Positions 1 through 11,782 are shown, numbered from the stretch's first letter. The stretch is 64,000 nucleotides of DNA from Massospora cicadina (GCA_022478985.1 JAKSZP010010633.1:62001-126000); one strand, 5' to 3'. The notes: generated by a model not told the origin, from the sequence alone. Numbers and translations: made by a program.

Positions 1-430
1 AGGTCAAAGTACCCCTATATGGGCAGAAATTGGTAAAGCCAGTGGGTTGCATCACCACCTGTGATAATTCATTTATGGGTTAGTCCACATATGGGAACAA
101 CTTCCCATATTTGACCCAAAGGCCAAAATGCATGTGAAGGTGGAGAAGGCTGATATGGCAACGGGGCATTACTGGGATCATTTAAGGTGAGTGGCAAGAT
201 CTTTGAGTGGAACAAACCAACCTAAGTATTGATTAGGATTGGATGAACCAGTCCAAGCGCGTTTTCCCCTTAGACGGAAAACGCTGGGTGGTTTTGCCAC
301 TGCCCTACACTGGCGCAGCAGGCGGTGAGACTGTGGACATCAGTGGGTCAGGGGCATGATTAATTGGATTGCTTTTTGGTTTTGTAATTTTACAAAATTA
401 GCTCAAAAGTGGGCTTTAGTAGAAAAGGAA
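1..430 (-). mobile_element. Element A copy 0 (ORF1-only half-LINE), 5' part, cut by window start
   Basis: Read on the minus strand this is the 5' end and N-terminal third of the ORF1-only element A. It matches the corresponding parts of copies at 1584-3499, 23539-25456 and 27621-29544. The likely start codon is the ATG at 340-338, leaving about 90 bp of 5' UTR as in the other copies. Downstream the reading frame covers the segment corresponding to residues YKGYFDLSF in copy A3, then leaves the window at base 1. The 5' boundary near 430 is set only by UTR length, since the matching TSD lies outside the window. The element is inactive or partial as seen. Confidence 0.7.
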
Positions 431-1219
431 TTTTATCTTTAATCAAATCTAATCTGCTTTATTATATTAAGTCAAGGGAATTATATAGGTAATTCAGTGC
501 ACAACTCTTTGGTTGGCACCCCAATTAGGAATGATGGCTGTTTCTGATGAATTAACCATACAGAGTCGCAAAAAATAATGATCTTCTTCATCAAATTTTT
601 TGGGTTCTATTTCCTATTTGACTGCTACCTCTTCTGAGTTAAAGAAAGAATGTGTCCCAACGTCTATGCCCAACTCCAATTGAATCATCCTTATATTTGT
701 AAAAACCTGCTTAGTTATTGGGACTCTTACCCACAAATAGTAGATTGCAATCAAGAAAAGGTTAACTTTAAAGTTGCTCTATGGCAGGCTGCACTACTCG
801 CCAGCAACTTATAGACCCCATATTTAATTGGCAACTAAACTTAATCAACTCCTACAAGTCAATTAGTTATTTATAAATTAAATTGAACCTCTAATCACTT
901 GCTTATTATCAGAGATCATCCCCAAAGAAACACTCATCAATCCAGAGGATAATAATATAGTAGATAAATTATATTCACTGGAATAGTTCTCTGAACAATA
1001 GCTATCATATGTAAATTGATAACTTCAACATCCACTAGAGGGATGGACCCTCTAGTGGACCAGCAGATAAATTATAATTGATGAAGCTGGGTAAGGTGGC
1101 CAAATATTCTTAACAAACACCAAGAGCTGCTTTGCTATATGCTATCTTGATTTATGAATTGGTGCACAATTTGACACAGTCATAATCCCCAATAAAGTTT
1201 ATTTACTAAGATTTAACTA
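431..1219. other. Gene-less AT-rich stretch
   Basis: About 790 bases between element A copy 0 and the remnant of LTR X1. All frames are closed within short distances and I recognise no domain. A short match to the SINE S1 body (the string GGCACCCCAATT near 517) is too short to call. The only clear structure is the perfect inverted repeat at 1031-1059, listed separately. It is probably old retroelement interior, but this is inference. Confidence 0.4.
1031..1059. repeat. Perfect 12-bp inverted repeat with 5-bp loop
   Basis: The left arm TCCACTAGAGGG (1031-1042) is the exact reverse complement of the right arm CCCTCTAGTGGA (1048-1059), separated by ATGGA. A stem of 12 perfect pairs is unusual in sequence this decayed. 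No T-run follows it, so a terminator is not indicated. Its role is unknown. Confidence 0.85.
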
Positions 1220-1583
1220 GGGAGGCATTGGTCATTGTTAGGAAATTAGCTAGATGGATCCTTCCAATAATATCAGAATTAGGGATGTCAGTTGATTGGG
1301 CGTGATTGCCAGCTAATCACCTAGTTTGATATTATTTAATGTTATAAAAACATTTATCATATTAGGTTTGGCGGATTCCTAGTTTGATGCCAACACCAAA
1401 TTCATAAATGATTGTGGGATTTCTGGTGGAAAGCTGATATATTCGTTTATAATCATCTGACACTGATTTCAAAAACTTGAATCTGAGTTTAGCGGAAACT
1501 TATCCCTGTGCCAACGGCCAATAAAAATGATTTGGGGATTTTATGGTAGAAAAACAAAGTATCATTATAAATTGTTTATAAAT
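1220..1583 (-). repeat. LTR X copy 1, 3' piece (split by element A1)
   Basis: On the minus strand this matches the end of LTR X copy 3 (about 60200-60470). The shared blocks include ATTGGAAGGATCCATCT near 1255 and the run containing GGAAAGCTGAT near 1430. The LTR continues on the far side of element A1 at 3514 and again past LINE L1 at 9038, so this is the innermost fragment of one LTR interrupted twice. The left boundary near 1220 is approximate. No coding capacity is expected or seen. Confidence 0.6.
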
Positions 1584-3499
1584 ATAAAAAACTCTCTTTC
1601 CACTAGGCGCAACTTTCTGAGCAAACTATATGAAAAAAGTAAATCTCAATTGCCCACCATAGTTTCACTCCAATGTCCTCAGATTCCCGCTGGCTGCCCC
1701 AGTGTGGGGCAGCAGCAAAACTCCCCCACCATTTTCCATCCAAAGGGGAAAATGCGCTCGGACTGTCTCACCCAGTCATACCAAACCCCTGGGATGATTC
1801 TTTCCTCCCAAGGATCTTGACGCCCACCTTGCTTGAACCAAAGCGGTGCCCATTGCCCCCTGGTTCTCCCCCAGAGTAACATGCATTTTGGCCTTAGGGT
1901 CAACTTTTGGAAACTTTCCCCTATTATGACCAAGCCATTATTGAAATGGCTCAGGAGGTAATGTGTCCCACCGGTATTATTGATTTCTGCCCCTATCAGG
2001 GGTATTTTGATTTCAGCTTTACCTGTGAAGCTGATGCCACCACTGTGGCAACTGTGCCCCTGACTTCCATGGTAACCTCTCCCCACAATTTGGACTCAGC
2101 TCCCAGTGGATACCACTTTAGGGGTTCAGTTCGCTGGCTTGCCCACCCACCTCCCCCTGTGGTGCTCCACCAGGAGCTGATGGAAGGTTTAGCAGCCTAT
2201 GGCTCCAACCCCATCTTGAAATTTGTGGTCCCATATGAGGCCACACGCCTCTCTGGGCCTTGGGCATATGCCACAATCAGCCCTGAATCAAATAAAATTG
2301 CCTCATTGATTTCCCCTCACGCCATCATCCCCTCTGCCCCTGACCATCTGTTCTGGGACGCGTTGAGGGCGGACAGATGATCTGTCCATCCTGTAATGAG
2401 TTGGACCACTCGAAACACAAGTGCCCATCCCTAGCTGCTTCCAACAGCTCTGATTCTTCATCCACTGGATTCCAATTCGCCACCCACCCCACGCCAGCTT
2501 CAGTATGGGGTACGATCCTACCTCCCCCTCCCCCAAAGCCTGTTGCTTCAGCTGCGCCAGCAGCCATCAATCTGCCTCCTCCTCTCTCCAGTGCCACAAA
2601 CGCTCCATCCAATCAAGCACAGGATTAGACCCCAGTTTGATCCCATGCATCCTCCAGAGAACCAACCAAACATCAGGAAATTCTGACTCCCCATTTCAAA
2701 TCAAGCAAAATCCTTGGGATCTATTGGCTGTAGTTTATGAGTGTGGGAATATAATTGAAGACTACATTATACAAATTGAGCAGTTTTTGTTTATTGACCA
2801 TGATGGTAAGCTACCCACTCATTTATACGCCCACCAGCAAAACGCTGAAACACTCTGCGGCGACCACCAGCTGGCTGTTGAGGCAACAGGTAAGCCAGAT
2901 TGTTGTCCTCTCCGCAAAGCTGCCACCAAATCAGTGGCAATACTCACAGGAGGAATCCCTCCTCCCATTATTCCTTTCAAAGATAATAAGATTCAAAAAG
3001 GTATGTTGATTGAAGCTTACAAAGCCACCAATGATGCCATCCATCATTTGGCAGTGGTATCTCGGACTCCCAAATCAAAGATTACCCGCACCAATATCGC
3101 CACATCCATAAAAATACCTGATGCATGCACAAAAGCTGAAGCAGCTTTGGCCAAATATGTCGGAACTCTCATGTACAATGGCTGTATTCCTACCAACTCA
3201 ATCATCAGAAATTTATCTCCACATCCCGCAGAAGCCCCAATGCCTTTGCTCTCTACTGTATCCCATGCCCTGCTTTGGGATGAAGTAGAGGCCGAGGATG
3301 AGCCCCTGATCCCCCTTCCCCTTCTGCCATGATGGGATAAGAAGTTCCTGCTGTTTCACCTGGTGGGTTGTGTTCACATTTTGTGTGTCATCTACTCATT
3401 TTGGGCAGTTCGTTCATTCTATTTGGTGAGGATTTATTTTTTAGGTTTGAGTTTTGGTAATGTCTGTTCCCAGGTAATATTAGCTCGGTTAAATAAAAC
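1584..3499 (+). mobile_element. Element A copy 1 (ORF1-only half-LINE)
   Basis: A 1.92-kb non-LTR element flanked by a 14-bp target-site duplication with one mismatch: AATTGTTTATAAAT at 1570-1583 and AATTGTCTATAAAT at 3500-3513. It has a short 5' UTR beginning AACTCTCTTTCCACTAGG, one ORF1-like coding region, and a 3' tail with GTCTGTTCCCAGGT ending in an A-rich TTAAATAAAAC. The tail corresponds to that of the LINEs in this window. No endonuclease or reverse transcriptase is encoded, so mobilisation would have to be in trans. It sits inside LTR X1. Confidence 0.8.
1673..3340 (+). pseudogene. ORF1-like nucleic-acid-binding protein of element A1, broken
   Basis: The ATG at 1673 opens MSSDS, matching the start used in copies A2 and A3. 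Order of parts: an N-terminal region, then a segment at about 1907-2380 holding LMEGLAAYGSNP, which parallels the LINE ORF1 segment LKDGLAIYGEIQ and may be an RRM-like fold. Next comes a CCHC zinc knuckle CPSCNELDHSKHKC (about 2383-2424), a proline-rich linker, and a C-terminal domain of unknown family around 2690-3330 with LAVEATGKPDCCPLRKA. The protein presumably coats element RNA, by analogy with LINE ORF1. At least two frame changes, near 2375 and 2500-2630, break the frame. There is no LINE ORF2 downstream. Confidence 0.7.
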
Positions 3500-3513
3500 A
3501 ATTGTCTATAAAT

Positions 3514-3805
3514 CTGCTAAATAATTCAAAGCACTGGCAACTTATGCTGTTGATGCTCAAAGTTTTATTTATATTATTTAATTATATATGATCACCAGTG
3601 ACTCATGCCAAGGATGGGTCAAACTAATTTTACTATTTGGTGAAGCAGATGGACATATTAAGAAGGAACTATTATTAAGTATGACTGAAGATTTATAAGG
3701 CCGGCTTGGATAGCCGAGGGGTTTAATAGGTGAAATAGCCTATGGTATAAATAATTTTCATTTCCTCTAAATAAATATCTCTCTTTCACCTATTTAATTT
3801 TGATT
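3514..3805 (-). repeat. LTR X copy 1, middle piece (between A1 and LINE L1)
   Basis: On the minus strand this matches LTR X copy 3 at about 59900-60220, including the block TTGAGCATC followed by AGCATAAGTTGCC near 3540-3560 and GAGGAAATGAA near 3760. It is the middle third of the LTR whose outer thirds lie at 1220-1583 and 9038-9514. Joining the pieces across A1 and L1 gives about 1.13 kb, compared with 0.93-1.06 kb for the other two copies. The last 14 bases (3792-3805) double as the L1 target site. Confidence 0.65.
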
Positions 3806-3900
3806 AAACTTTTTTCTCTCGTTGCAAACACTTTTGTATCATATTCAACTCAATACTAGGTAAATTTGATAATCTCATTGAGGAGATTAGTGTGCACCCA

Positions 3901-5275
3901 ATGTTGGGTAGCAGTTGGGTGAGCACTGTAAAGGGCATAAGAGTGGGTCCCACACCATTCTAATTTCATAAATGCCCAGGTGACACCGGCGGCCTCAATA
4001 AAAACAGTAAAAAACTGGAAATTAGTATTTTCCTAGAGATTTTGGCCTGGCAGATGAAATGTAACCAGTTCATTAATACTCCACATTCCCAGCCCCTGTC
4101 ATCAGTAAACATGGGGTTTGAATATTCCTGGATATGCAACAAATGGCACTTTGGGAAACGTTTTATGGAGATGTACACACCATTTTCTGAATGCAATGTG
4201 CATCGCACTGCACTACATGCCCAAGGTAGTTGGATCTTGGGTTCATGAATGTACAAATGGCAGATAAAGCTGCAAAGGTGCGTGTGGTTGTGGACCTCCC
4301 AGACGGTCAATGGGTAGTTGACATGAAGCACGCTCATTGGACTAAATCAAATCAAATTTTTTTACGTTTGACTTTCTTACCTACAATGATTAAGTTCACC
4401 ATGCTGGAGCACCACCTAATGGTTGGGCTCAAAGCATATGGGAGATTCCAATCCTTCTAGATGAAGCACTTTATGCTCATGTTGGACCTGCGCATGGGCA
4501 AAGAGATCACTGTACTGATTACATCTTCAGGGGTTGCAGAAAATTTGACCCAAATCCCCCACACCGCTTTTTTGTTAGTTGATGGGCAAGAATCCCGCCC
4601 GTTTCATGTCACCATGGATAACGTGCCCCTATCTGCACCTTTTGCCGCACTTTTGGCCACAAGGCCCACACATGCCCTTTCAGAGAGGGAATATAGCAAA
4701 ACGAAATAATACCAGAAGCAATGAGTGGTGCAGACGCCCATTATAAACCAGCCATAAACACTGACGCCGCCTTCCCATGGGGCATGCAGGGGTGCTACAT
4801 TCAAGTCAAACCTGTGTCCCCACAGGAGCATAAGAAGGCCAAGCAGGCCGTAGGGCAGTGGGCAAGGTGGTGGCCACGGCTGCATCTGTGATCCCATTTG
4901 CCCAGCTCTAGGAGGACATCAAGTCATTTGCTGTGGAAGCAGCTCACAAATCCATCCACCAAACAGATTAGGCCACACTGCCTGATGACCTGATGGGTGA
5001 GTTGGATAAGCCCAAACAATGTTAACAAGCCTCAATCAAAACCAATTAACCCACCAATTTCTCAAAAATTCGCCAACCTACAATGATGCACTGCAGGAAC
5101 ACAGCAATGTGAAGTCTCAAAACAAGGCTGAAAAAAGAACAACAAAACCATACCTAACTCTAAAGTATTGGAAACCATTAAGCAGAGCTGTGATGGTCCA
5201 GCTATGAGGTCACGCACCTCCACCGCTGAGAAAGTGTCAAAAGGAGGCCAAGGGGGCCCTTCCCCTCGCACTTAG
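3901..5275 (+). pseudogene. LINE L1 ORF1 (Gag-like, zinc knuckle), broken
   Basis: The start is placed at the ATG at 3901 because MLGSSWVS aligns with MSGSSWAS of L2 and L3. The frame closes after about 20 codons (TAA), and further fragments continue at 4042-4248, 4230-4460 and 4461-4709 in different frames. Recognisable parts are FEYSWICNKWHFGKRF, matching the L3 segment VYLDIQKTALWEKF; the LMVGLKAYGRFQSF block; and a damaged CCHC knuckle near 4635-4675 (CTFCRTFGHKAHTC-like bases, frame shifted). The protein would bind element RNA in the RNP. It ends about 30 bp before the ORF2 ATG. Confidence 0.7.
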
Positions 5276-5303
5276 GTGCAATGGGGGAGCCTTCACAATA
5301 GAA

Positions 5304-8300
5304 ATGTTGAACATTGCTGGACTCAAGGCCTCACCGTCCCAGGTTAGGAAATTGAGTTTTTTAAAGAATAATTTAACCATGGACATCCTGGCCATTCAGA
5401 AAACCCACTGTCCATATGGTGCTGAGGACACATGGGCAACCATGCTCCTCCCTTCCCTTTCATTTTGGTCGCCATACTGTGGGGTGCTTATACAGGTGAC
5501 CTGTAAGTTTAGATTTGTTGCTTCAAATTCATACCTTAATGGATGTTTCCTTGTTGTGTCCTTTTTGTGGGATGACAAAGTGCACGCCGTCATTAATGTT
5601 TTTAACCTTTGCATGAGCTCCTCAGGATTTATCTCATCCATTACTTCCCTCCCGCTTCCCCCTGACCTGTTTGTGGTGGGCGATATTAACTGCTGGACCA
5701 ACCCAGCCACCGACCATTGGCCTTTGGCACCTACCCCCTGCAAGGGCACATAGAATTTCGCTGTTTAAAGGCCACTTTGGGGCTGTTTGATACCCTACCT
5801 AAACATGCACTGCTGCTTCCAAACATGTTTCATCCCCATGTGCACAACGGTCAGCTGTGGTCAATGTCCTGCATTGACTTTATTCTTGATCGTTGAAATT
5901 TCAGTCTCAGGTTGCACACTTTACAACGGCGAAACTCAATTTATCTGACCACAGCTTGGTATCAATTTTCTTCTCTTTGTTGCACCCAGCGACACAGGCG
6001 CCAAAGTGGTGAAAACTATGCCCATCCGAGATCACATCATCCAGATTTTCCTCATGGGTTGACACGAAAACCTTGGCTCTTGAGTTTTCCACACCATTAT
6101 GTGCAGACCTGCTTTCTACCTGGTTAATTTTAAAGCGAACATCATCCTCCAGGCATGCCACATCTCATTGCATTACTCTTAGGCTGCCTTGGCGGTCATT
6201 TTGCACACGCTTACTGAAGTGGACCACCTGGAATCTAATGTCCCTGCTGCAGGCTACAGCCCAGCTTGGGGTTACAAGTGGGCAGAAGTTTCCACTCATC
6301 TCAACACACTGGTAAGGCAACACAAACATTGTGTTTGTGTGCAGTATAAGGCAAATAACATAACGGTGGTGACATGTGCTCCGCTTACTTTTTCCAAAAA
6401 TTCTATACACCGTTACAGAGCTTGGCCTGCTCACAGGTGAGGTTGCCAGACCACTCTGTTGCAGATACTCAGTCAAAGTGGCAATTGAATTTTGAAATCA
6501 TTACTCTGAAAATGTATTGCTCTGATCCAGTTGAACTGGTAGAAGTTGATGATTTTCTTGATAGTGCACATATCTGCACCATTTCCCGTTATATGGAGTT
6601 GATGCATCTAATTTTTCAGGGCAAACTCTGGTCCACCGTTTGTGGTGCACTATACAGGAAATGCTCAGGTCCAGACAGGATTCTTTATGAGTTATACAAA
6701 AAAAATTTAGTTATTTCTCCTCCTTGCTGCTTACCTCAATGAATCAGTGTTTGCTTGAAATGCGCCTCCTTCCTGTGAGCCAAGGGGCTTTCACAATAAC
6801 GTTGTATAAGAAAGGGGATAAGCTGGACTTGGCCAACTGGCGCCCCATTTCACTTACTAACATTGATACTAATTATTTACTAAAATCATGGCCAACTGCA
6901 TAGGGGTACTTGCCTCTGCTCTCATTTCCCCTGAGCAGTTTGGTTTCATTCACAAGCAGTCTATTTGGGACAACATACATACTGTAGCCAACATATGCCA
7001 ATCCACGGTTACTGGAGCACTCGTTTTTTATAACCAGCAGAAGGCTTATGATAGAGTCAACTGGGAATACCTCAAAGCCTGCCTCCACAAGTTCTGCCTC
7101 CCCCATCAGTTCATAAATTGGGTGATGTTGTTCATGGTTTCTTCCACAATGGCTGTGCGTGGCCCTGGCTTCCTAACTAATGTAGTTTACCCTCAAAGGG
7201 GCCTCTGCTAAGGGGACCCTTTAAGCCACTCTTATATAACATCAGCCTTGACCCACTTTTTCGAAACATGAATGCCGCCTTACTGGTGTCCTTGTGCAAG
7301 GCCAATCACAGTCAAGATGTTGGCGTTTGCTGATGATTGTGTGGTTGAGGTGTTTTTAAAACCAAGATGCACGAGCGCTTGAGGCTACTATCCAGGTTTA
7401 CTTCAGGGTAAGTAACGCTGCACTTAAACCCTCAGAAACCAAAATCATTCTCCTTGGTCAGTTCTAATCCCGCTGGTTACTAGAACCCTGTTTTCTACCT
7501 GCTTCAGCAGCTAGCTCACGGGTTCGCTTGTCCCGCCAACCCCAGTCTGCCCCACTTATGCTCCCTTTTGTGCCAAGACCCACTGCTGGTCCAGTACACC
7601 ATTTGGTGGTGTGGCTAAGGCGGGAGGTACGCCTCAGCAGTGATGAAGCACCATATCCTGGACAATGTTACAAAACGCATAGCTTCCCTCAAAGCCCGCC
7701 AAACTTCCCTCACAGGCAGGGTAGTGCTGTTCAACTCTATGCTCCTATATAAAGTTTGTTTCGTGGACCATGCTATCGCCTTTTCCCTATCTTTCTTCAC
7801 CTCGTTATAAACCCTACTGCAATGATGGCTTTGGTTAGGCCGCCCACCGTCAGTGCGTCAGGATGTCTTGTTTGTCCCTCGCCATAGTGGTGGTATGGGC
7901 TAGCTCAACTTTGAGGCCCACACCGCAAAAATACTTAGCACCATGTTTGCTGCAGTCACCAACCCAACACTCTCAGCCCAGCTCTGGTCACGCATGGCCC
8001 GCTCCAACTTCTCCCGCGCCCTGGGCCTCAGCAAACCTAACCACCCCATTCTCTGTTAATATATCTTGCCTCACACCCCTCTGCTGCGGGCCCTCATGGT
8101 ACATTACCCCACTTCAAATGAATTCTTCTCTCCATGCGGAGCGCTGAGTGGAGGATTTGCATCAGTGGACACATTGCCCAGAGGGGTCGCCCTCTCCCCA
8201 CTTCACACAGGAAGTACAAGGACAAGCCATTCTGCACAATTTGATACCAATGAGGTCCCTTATCATGGCCAGGGTGGATTATTTGGACACGTTGGACATT

Positions 8301-8845
8301 CCCTACTCCCTAGAAACCCAGAAAGCCATCTGGAAGTACGCACATCTCCCTCTTTTTCAGCTGCATGTTTGTTCCCAAGTGTGACGCTGCTTGAAACAAG
8401 TGTACCATAATGCAGAGCGCTCCAATGCATCGCAATACTCATGTGTTGTGTGTGACCAGTATGGGTTTTTGGTTCACCGCCTGGAAGAGTGCCCTCCTTC
8501 AAAAGCGATCTGGCGTGAGGTTCTACGTCTCTTTTGCCAGGATTAAACACAGCTCTTCAGTCTATCTAAGGACATCTTCGCCTTGTCCTTGAATTCCCCT
8601 ATCCTGCCTTCCCTCCTAGTTTTAGTGGTTGCAATCACTATGTGGACTATCCACACGGTTGTCTTGGGTGCCATTTCAGGCTCTACTCCCACCCTTCAGG
8701 AAGCTATACGCCAATTCTAGACACTCCTCATGGACCATTTTCAAGCATGTTTGATTGGGTACCTACCATCTCATTACCATCAGTTGGTCTCATCCTAGTT
8801 TCCGGTTTGGTTCATCACTTCAGACCCCTTCCTTCATATGAGCTC
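5304..8845 (+). pseudogene. LINE L1 ORF2 (endonuclease + reverse transcriptase), broken
   Basis: The ATG at 5304 opens MLNIAGLKASPSQ, shared with L2 and L3. An APE-type endonuclease follows, with DILAIQKTHC at about 5380, VVGDINCW at about 5677 and the end of the domain near 5990. The RT covers about 6560-7350, with KAYDRVNWEYL near 7042 and the catalytic FADD intact at 7326-7337. The C-terminal part keeps a CVVC zinc-finger region near 8445. The frame breaks repeatedly, for example near 5750, 6740, 7211 and 7360. Reverse transcription primed at the endonuclease nick would be its role; this copy cannot make the full protein. Confidence 0.8.
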
Positions 8846-9037
8846 AATAGCAGCACAAGCCTCTACTCACGATACCCCCCTTCCTAAACTTGACATTATC
8901 GCTGTAAAAGAAGATAGCGTTAGCTTCTCTGGGGTGCTTCTTGCTGATATTAGTTCTTTTAGGTTATATATTGGAAGTGTCCATCCCCTGGTAATTCTTC
9001 CCCAAATAAAATTAAAAAAATTTATTTACCTTTGATT

Positions 9038-9514
9038 GTTAGTTGTTTGTCAGCTAGGTTAAAAGGAAATGGGACTAGAAATCCCTGACATTGGCAAGAG
9101 GTGACGCGCCTGAAGTGGCTGACACTGCTATCTCCAATACTTTCCTCTTGCGAGGAACTGGCAGGAACCTGGCCAACTGGCCACCAACGATATTGCAAAC
9201 TGGCCATCAACACATCAGGGTGCAGCACGGGAGTGCCTTGGCCATCAGGATGGGGGCAGGACAGACCAGGACCTGCCCAGATGGGTTGGCAAAGGGTTAG
9301 AATGGTGGGGCAGTGCAGGAGTGCCTTGGCCGCTCAGGATGAGGGAAGGACTCGCTGAGGCGCAATACAGGCCCTGGGGCTAAGGCGAAGTCAAAAATCT
9401 TCTGTGTTGGTAGGTTGGACGCAGACTCCTAAGGGGTTGGTAAACCTATGAAGGCAGGACGACAAAGGGCCAACCAGTCTCCATACTAGTTGGCCTGGCA
9501 CACTAGTGGAGCCA
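9038..9514 (-). repeat. LTR X copy 1, 5' piece (GC-rich U3 start)
   Basis: On the minus strand this begins TGGCTCC at 9514 and matches LTR X copy 3 from 59407 (CGTCCAACCTACCAA near 9415 on the minus strand, and the CTTAGCC run). It carries the family hairpin: arms GGCCAACTAGT and ACTGGTTGGCC around a 6-bp loop, with one mismatch (about 9464-9496). It is distinctly GC-rich next to AT-rich flanks. It joins to 3805 after removing LINE L1. Confidence 0.7.
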
Positions 9515-9741
9515 TGGTAAAATTGTGACAGTCATTGAACACATTTTCTACTTATGAAGTACCATTCCCTCAGTGCTTATATATAGCACTTATTTATACC
9601 CCTATATTATTGTGATATGCTAGATTAAAGTTTTATAGTCTATTAGAATTTTTATATATCAGGATAAATTGATTTTATAGAATATCTAATATAGTGTTAA
9701 CTTAGGTAAACATGACTATTTTATTATTGTTTTTTTTATAA
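9515..9741. other. AT-rich gene-less stretch
   Basis: A short AT-rich segment between LTR X1 and SINE S2a. No open frame, domain or element end is recognisable apart from the left TSD of the SINE at its right edge. Confidence 0.4.
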
Positions 9742-9753
9742 TTTATGAAATCT

Positions 9754-10073
9754 TGGGAGGATACCCCAATGGTAGAATATGTACTCACTACCACAGCCTC
9801 CACGAGTTCAATCCCAGTAGATGAACTTTGGGTAGGGGATAATTATGACTGTGTTAGTTGCACACCAATGTCCCAAACCAATATAGCAAATAGAAAAGGC
9901 GGTCCATAGAGTTCCTGGCCTATCATATGCTGCTTGTGGAGGTTTTCCAGGCTTTATCCTCCTTTTTTTTTTAGTACTAGAGCTTTATCCTCCTTTCTCA
10001 TTTCTTCAAATCCCTAAATGGTATGGTATCATCCCCAGGTCATCCCACCTCAAAATAATATTAGAAAATACAT
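9754..10073 (+). mobile_element. tRNA-derived SINE, type S2, copy a
   Basis: A 320-bp element flanked by TTTATGAAATCT (9742-9753) and TTTATAAAATCT (10074-10085), 11 of 12 identical. The head is tRNA-like: an A-box-like run TACCCCAATGGTAGAAT at about 9763 and a B-box-like GAGTTCAATCCC at about 9803-9815 at suitable spacing, so an internal RNA polymerase III promoter is likely. The body matches S2b at 34952-35274. The tail ATCATCCCCAGGTCA...CCTCAAAATAATATTA resembles the 3' end of element A and the LINEs. The string GCTTTATCCTCC is duplicated around a T-run near 9950-9990, a small internal slip. No protein is coded. Confidence 0.75.
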
Positions 10074-10341
10074 TTTATAAAATCTGACCAGTGGACAGCT
10101 TCTTTATAAAGAAAATGAATGACGTAAGATCTACATATGGTGTCATAACACCTGGCAAAAAAAATTATTCCCTTACTGATATATTATATAATAGATTAAC
10201 TTTATGCAGGATTGGGCTTTATTGCTTATTCTATGCTTACTAAAGTCAGCTTTTCTCTCTCGTTGCAATCACTTTTGTAACTTATTCAATATAAGTCTGA
10301 ATTTAATTTGATAATCTCACAGAGAAGATTAGTTTGCGCCC

Positions 10342-11753
10342 ATGTCAGGGAGCAGTTGGGCAAGTAATGTAAAAGGCACAGGTGGTAGGCCCGCGACTTC
10401 TAATGTTTGCAAATGCCCTGGAGAAACAGGCGGATTAGATATAAATAAAAAACTGGTGGTTACTATTTCCCCAGAAATCTTTGCTTGGCAGGCGCGATGT
10501 AACCAGTACATCAACATGCCGCACTCTCAACCACTCTCATTGGTGGAATACGGAGTCTGGGTGTTCCTGGATATTCAACAAACAGCGTTGTGGGAAAAAT
10601 TTTGTGGGGATATGCACACTTTTTCCTGACCGCGGTGTATGTCGCACCTCACTCCATGTCATGCAGTTGGCTGGATCTTGGTTTCAAAAACAAGGAGGCA
10701 GCAGATGAAGCTGCTGCGGTGTGCGTTGTGATTGACCTCCCTAAAGGGTAGTGGGTCATCTAAATCAAGTGCACCAGATGGACAAAATCCAACCGAATTT
10801 TTCTCACGTTTGACTTTTTGCCCACTACAGTCAAGCGTGCCATTCTGGAGCAGCACCTGAAAGCTGGTCTAACAGTATATGGAGAAATACAATCCTTTGA
10901 GATGCAACGCTTTATGCTGATACCACACCTGTGCGCCAGAAAAGCCATTGCAGTTCTTACCCCAACTGAGGAGATTGTGAAGGACCTAACCCAGATCCCG
11001 CACTCCACTTTTATTAATATCAAAGGGCATACTACCCACCCTTTCCGGGTAACCATAGACAGCGCACCCCCCATCTGCACCCACTGTGACGCGTTTAGCC
11101 ATAAGGCACATGCATGCCCCACCAAGGAGGGCATCACATTCCAAGAGTACCCCTTAGCGGCCATGACCAACGGGGAGGCTCACTATGAACCAACCACCAG
11201 TACCAAAGAGGCCTTCCCGTGGGGAGCACAAGGCTGCTACTTACTAGTAAAGCCTGTCCTCCCTCAAGAGCGAAAGAAGGCCAAACAGGCCTGCAGGGCC
11301 ACAGCCAAGGAAGCGGCCAAGGTCGCCTCTGCTATCCCATACTCCCAACGCCAGGAGAACATTGAAACCTTCATGGTGGAAGCAACTCAGGAATCCCTCA
11401 ACCAATCATATTGGGATGCCCAAGCCAATTGGGCCACCCAATCTGAGGATCCAATGGGTAACTAAATCCACAGCTGACCTTTGCAACCAAGCCCCAATTG
11501 GAACCAATTTGGTCTCCAACCTACCTGAAAAAAATTTCATGACCCAAATGTTGGTTCACTGAACTCATCCACACCGCAAAAAATTTGTTTGACAGCGGGG
11601 AAACCAAAAGCGAAGGCAAAAGCCAACGTGAACCTGTCTGCTAAAATTAACAAATCTTCTGATAGTGTTGCTGCAAACACCCACACCGCCGTGAAGGCCC
11701 GTGGGGATCCAGAGGAGGCTGGTGGGCCCATGTGCCCACCCCCTCGCAACTAA
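10342..11753 (+). pseudogene. LINE L2 ORF1 (Gag-like, zinc knuckle), broken
   Basis: The ATG at 10342 opens MSGSSWASNVKGTGGRPA. The first 95 codons are open, the frame is broken by stops near 10630-10760, then 10818-11465 is open for 215 codons. The central RRM-like block (VKRAILEQHLKAGLTVYGEI) and an intact CCHC knuckle CTHCDAFSHKAHAC at about 11076-11117 are clear. An Ala/Lys-rich segment follows (QERKKAKQACRATAKEAAK). The region ends at TAA 11751, 30 bp before the ORF2 start. The role is RNA binding and chaperoning in the retrotransposition particle, known for LINE ORF1 proteins and inferred here. Confidence 0.75.
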
Positions 11754-11782
11754 GGTGTGATGGGGAAGCCTTCACTTTAGGG

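Larger units (their letters stand above)
3806..9023 (+). mobile_element. LINE L1, full-length, degenerate
   Basis: A complete but decayed non-LTR retrotransposon of about 5.2 kb. The 5' end (TTTTTTCTCTCGTTGCA) matches L2, and the 3' tail is GTCCATCCCCTGGT followed by an A-rich end. A probable target-site duplication is ATTTAATTTTGATT at 3792-3805 and ATTTACCTTTGATT at 9024-9037 (12 of 14). Two successive coding regions, ORF1 and ORF2, follow a roughly 95-bp 5' UTR. The element interrupts LTR X1. Many frameshifts and stops make it the most decayed of the L1-L3 subfamily. Confidence 0.85.

Noticed and set aside
505..535. Possible fragment of SINE S1 (GGTTGGCACCCCAATT)
   Set aside because: Only about 16 bases match, with neither head nor tail; could be chance.
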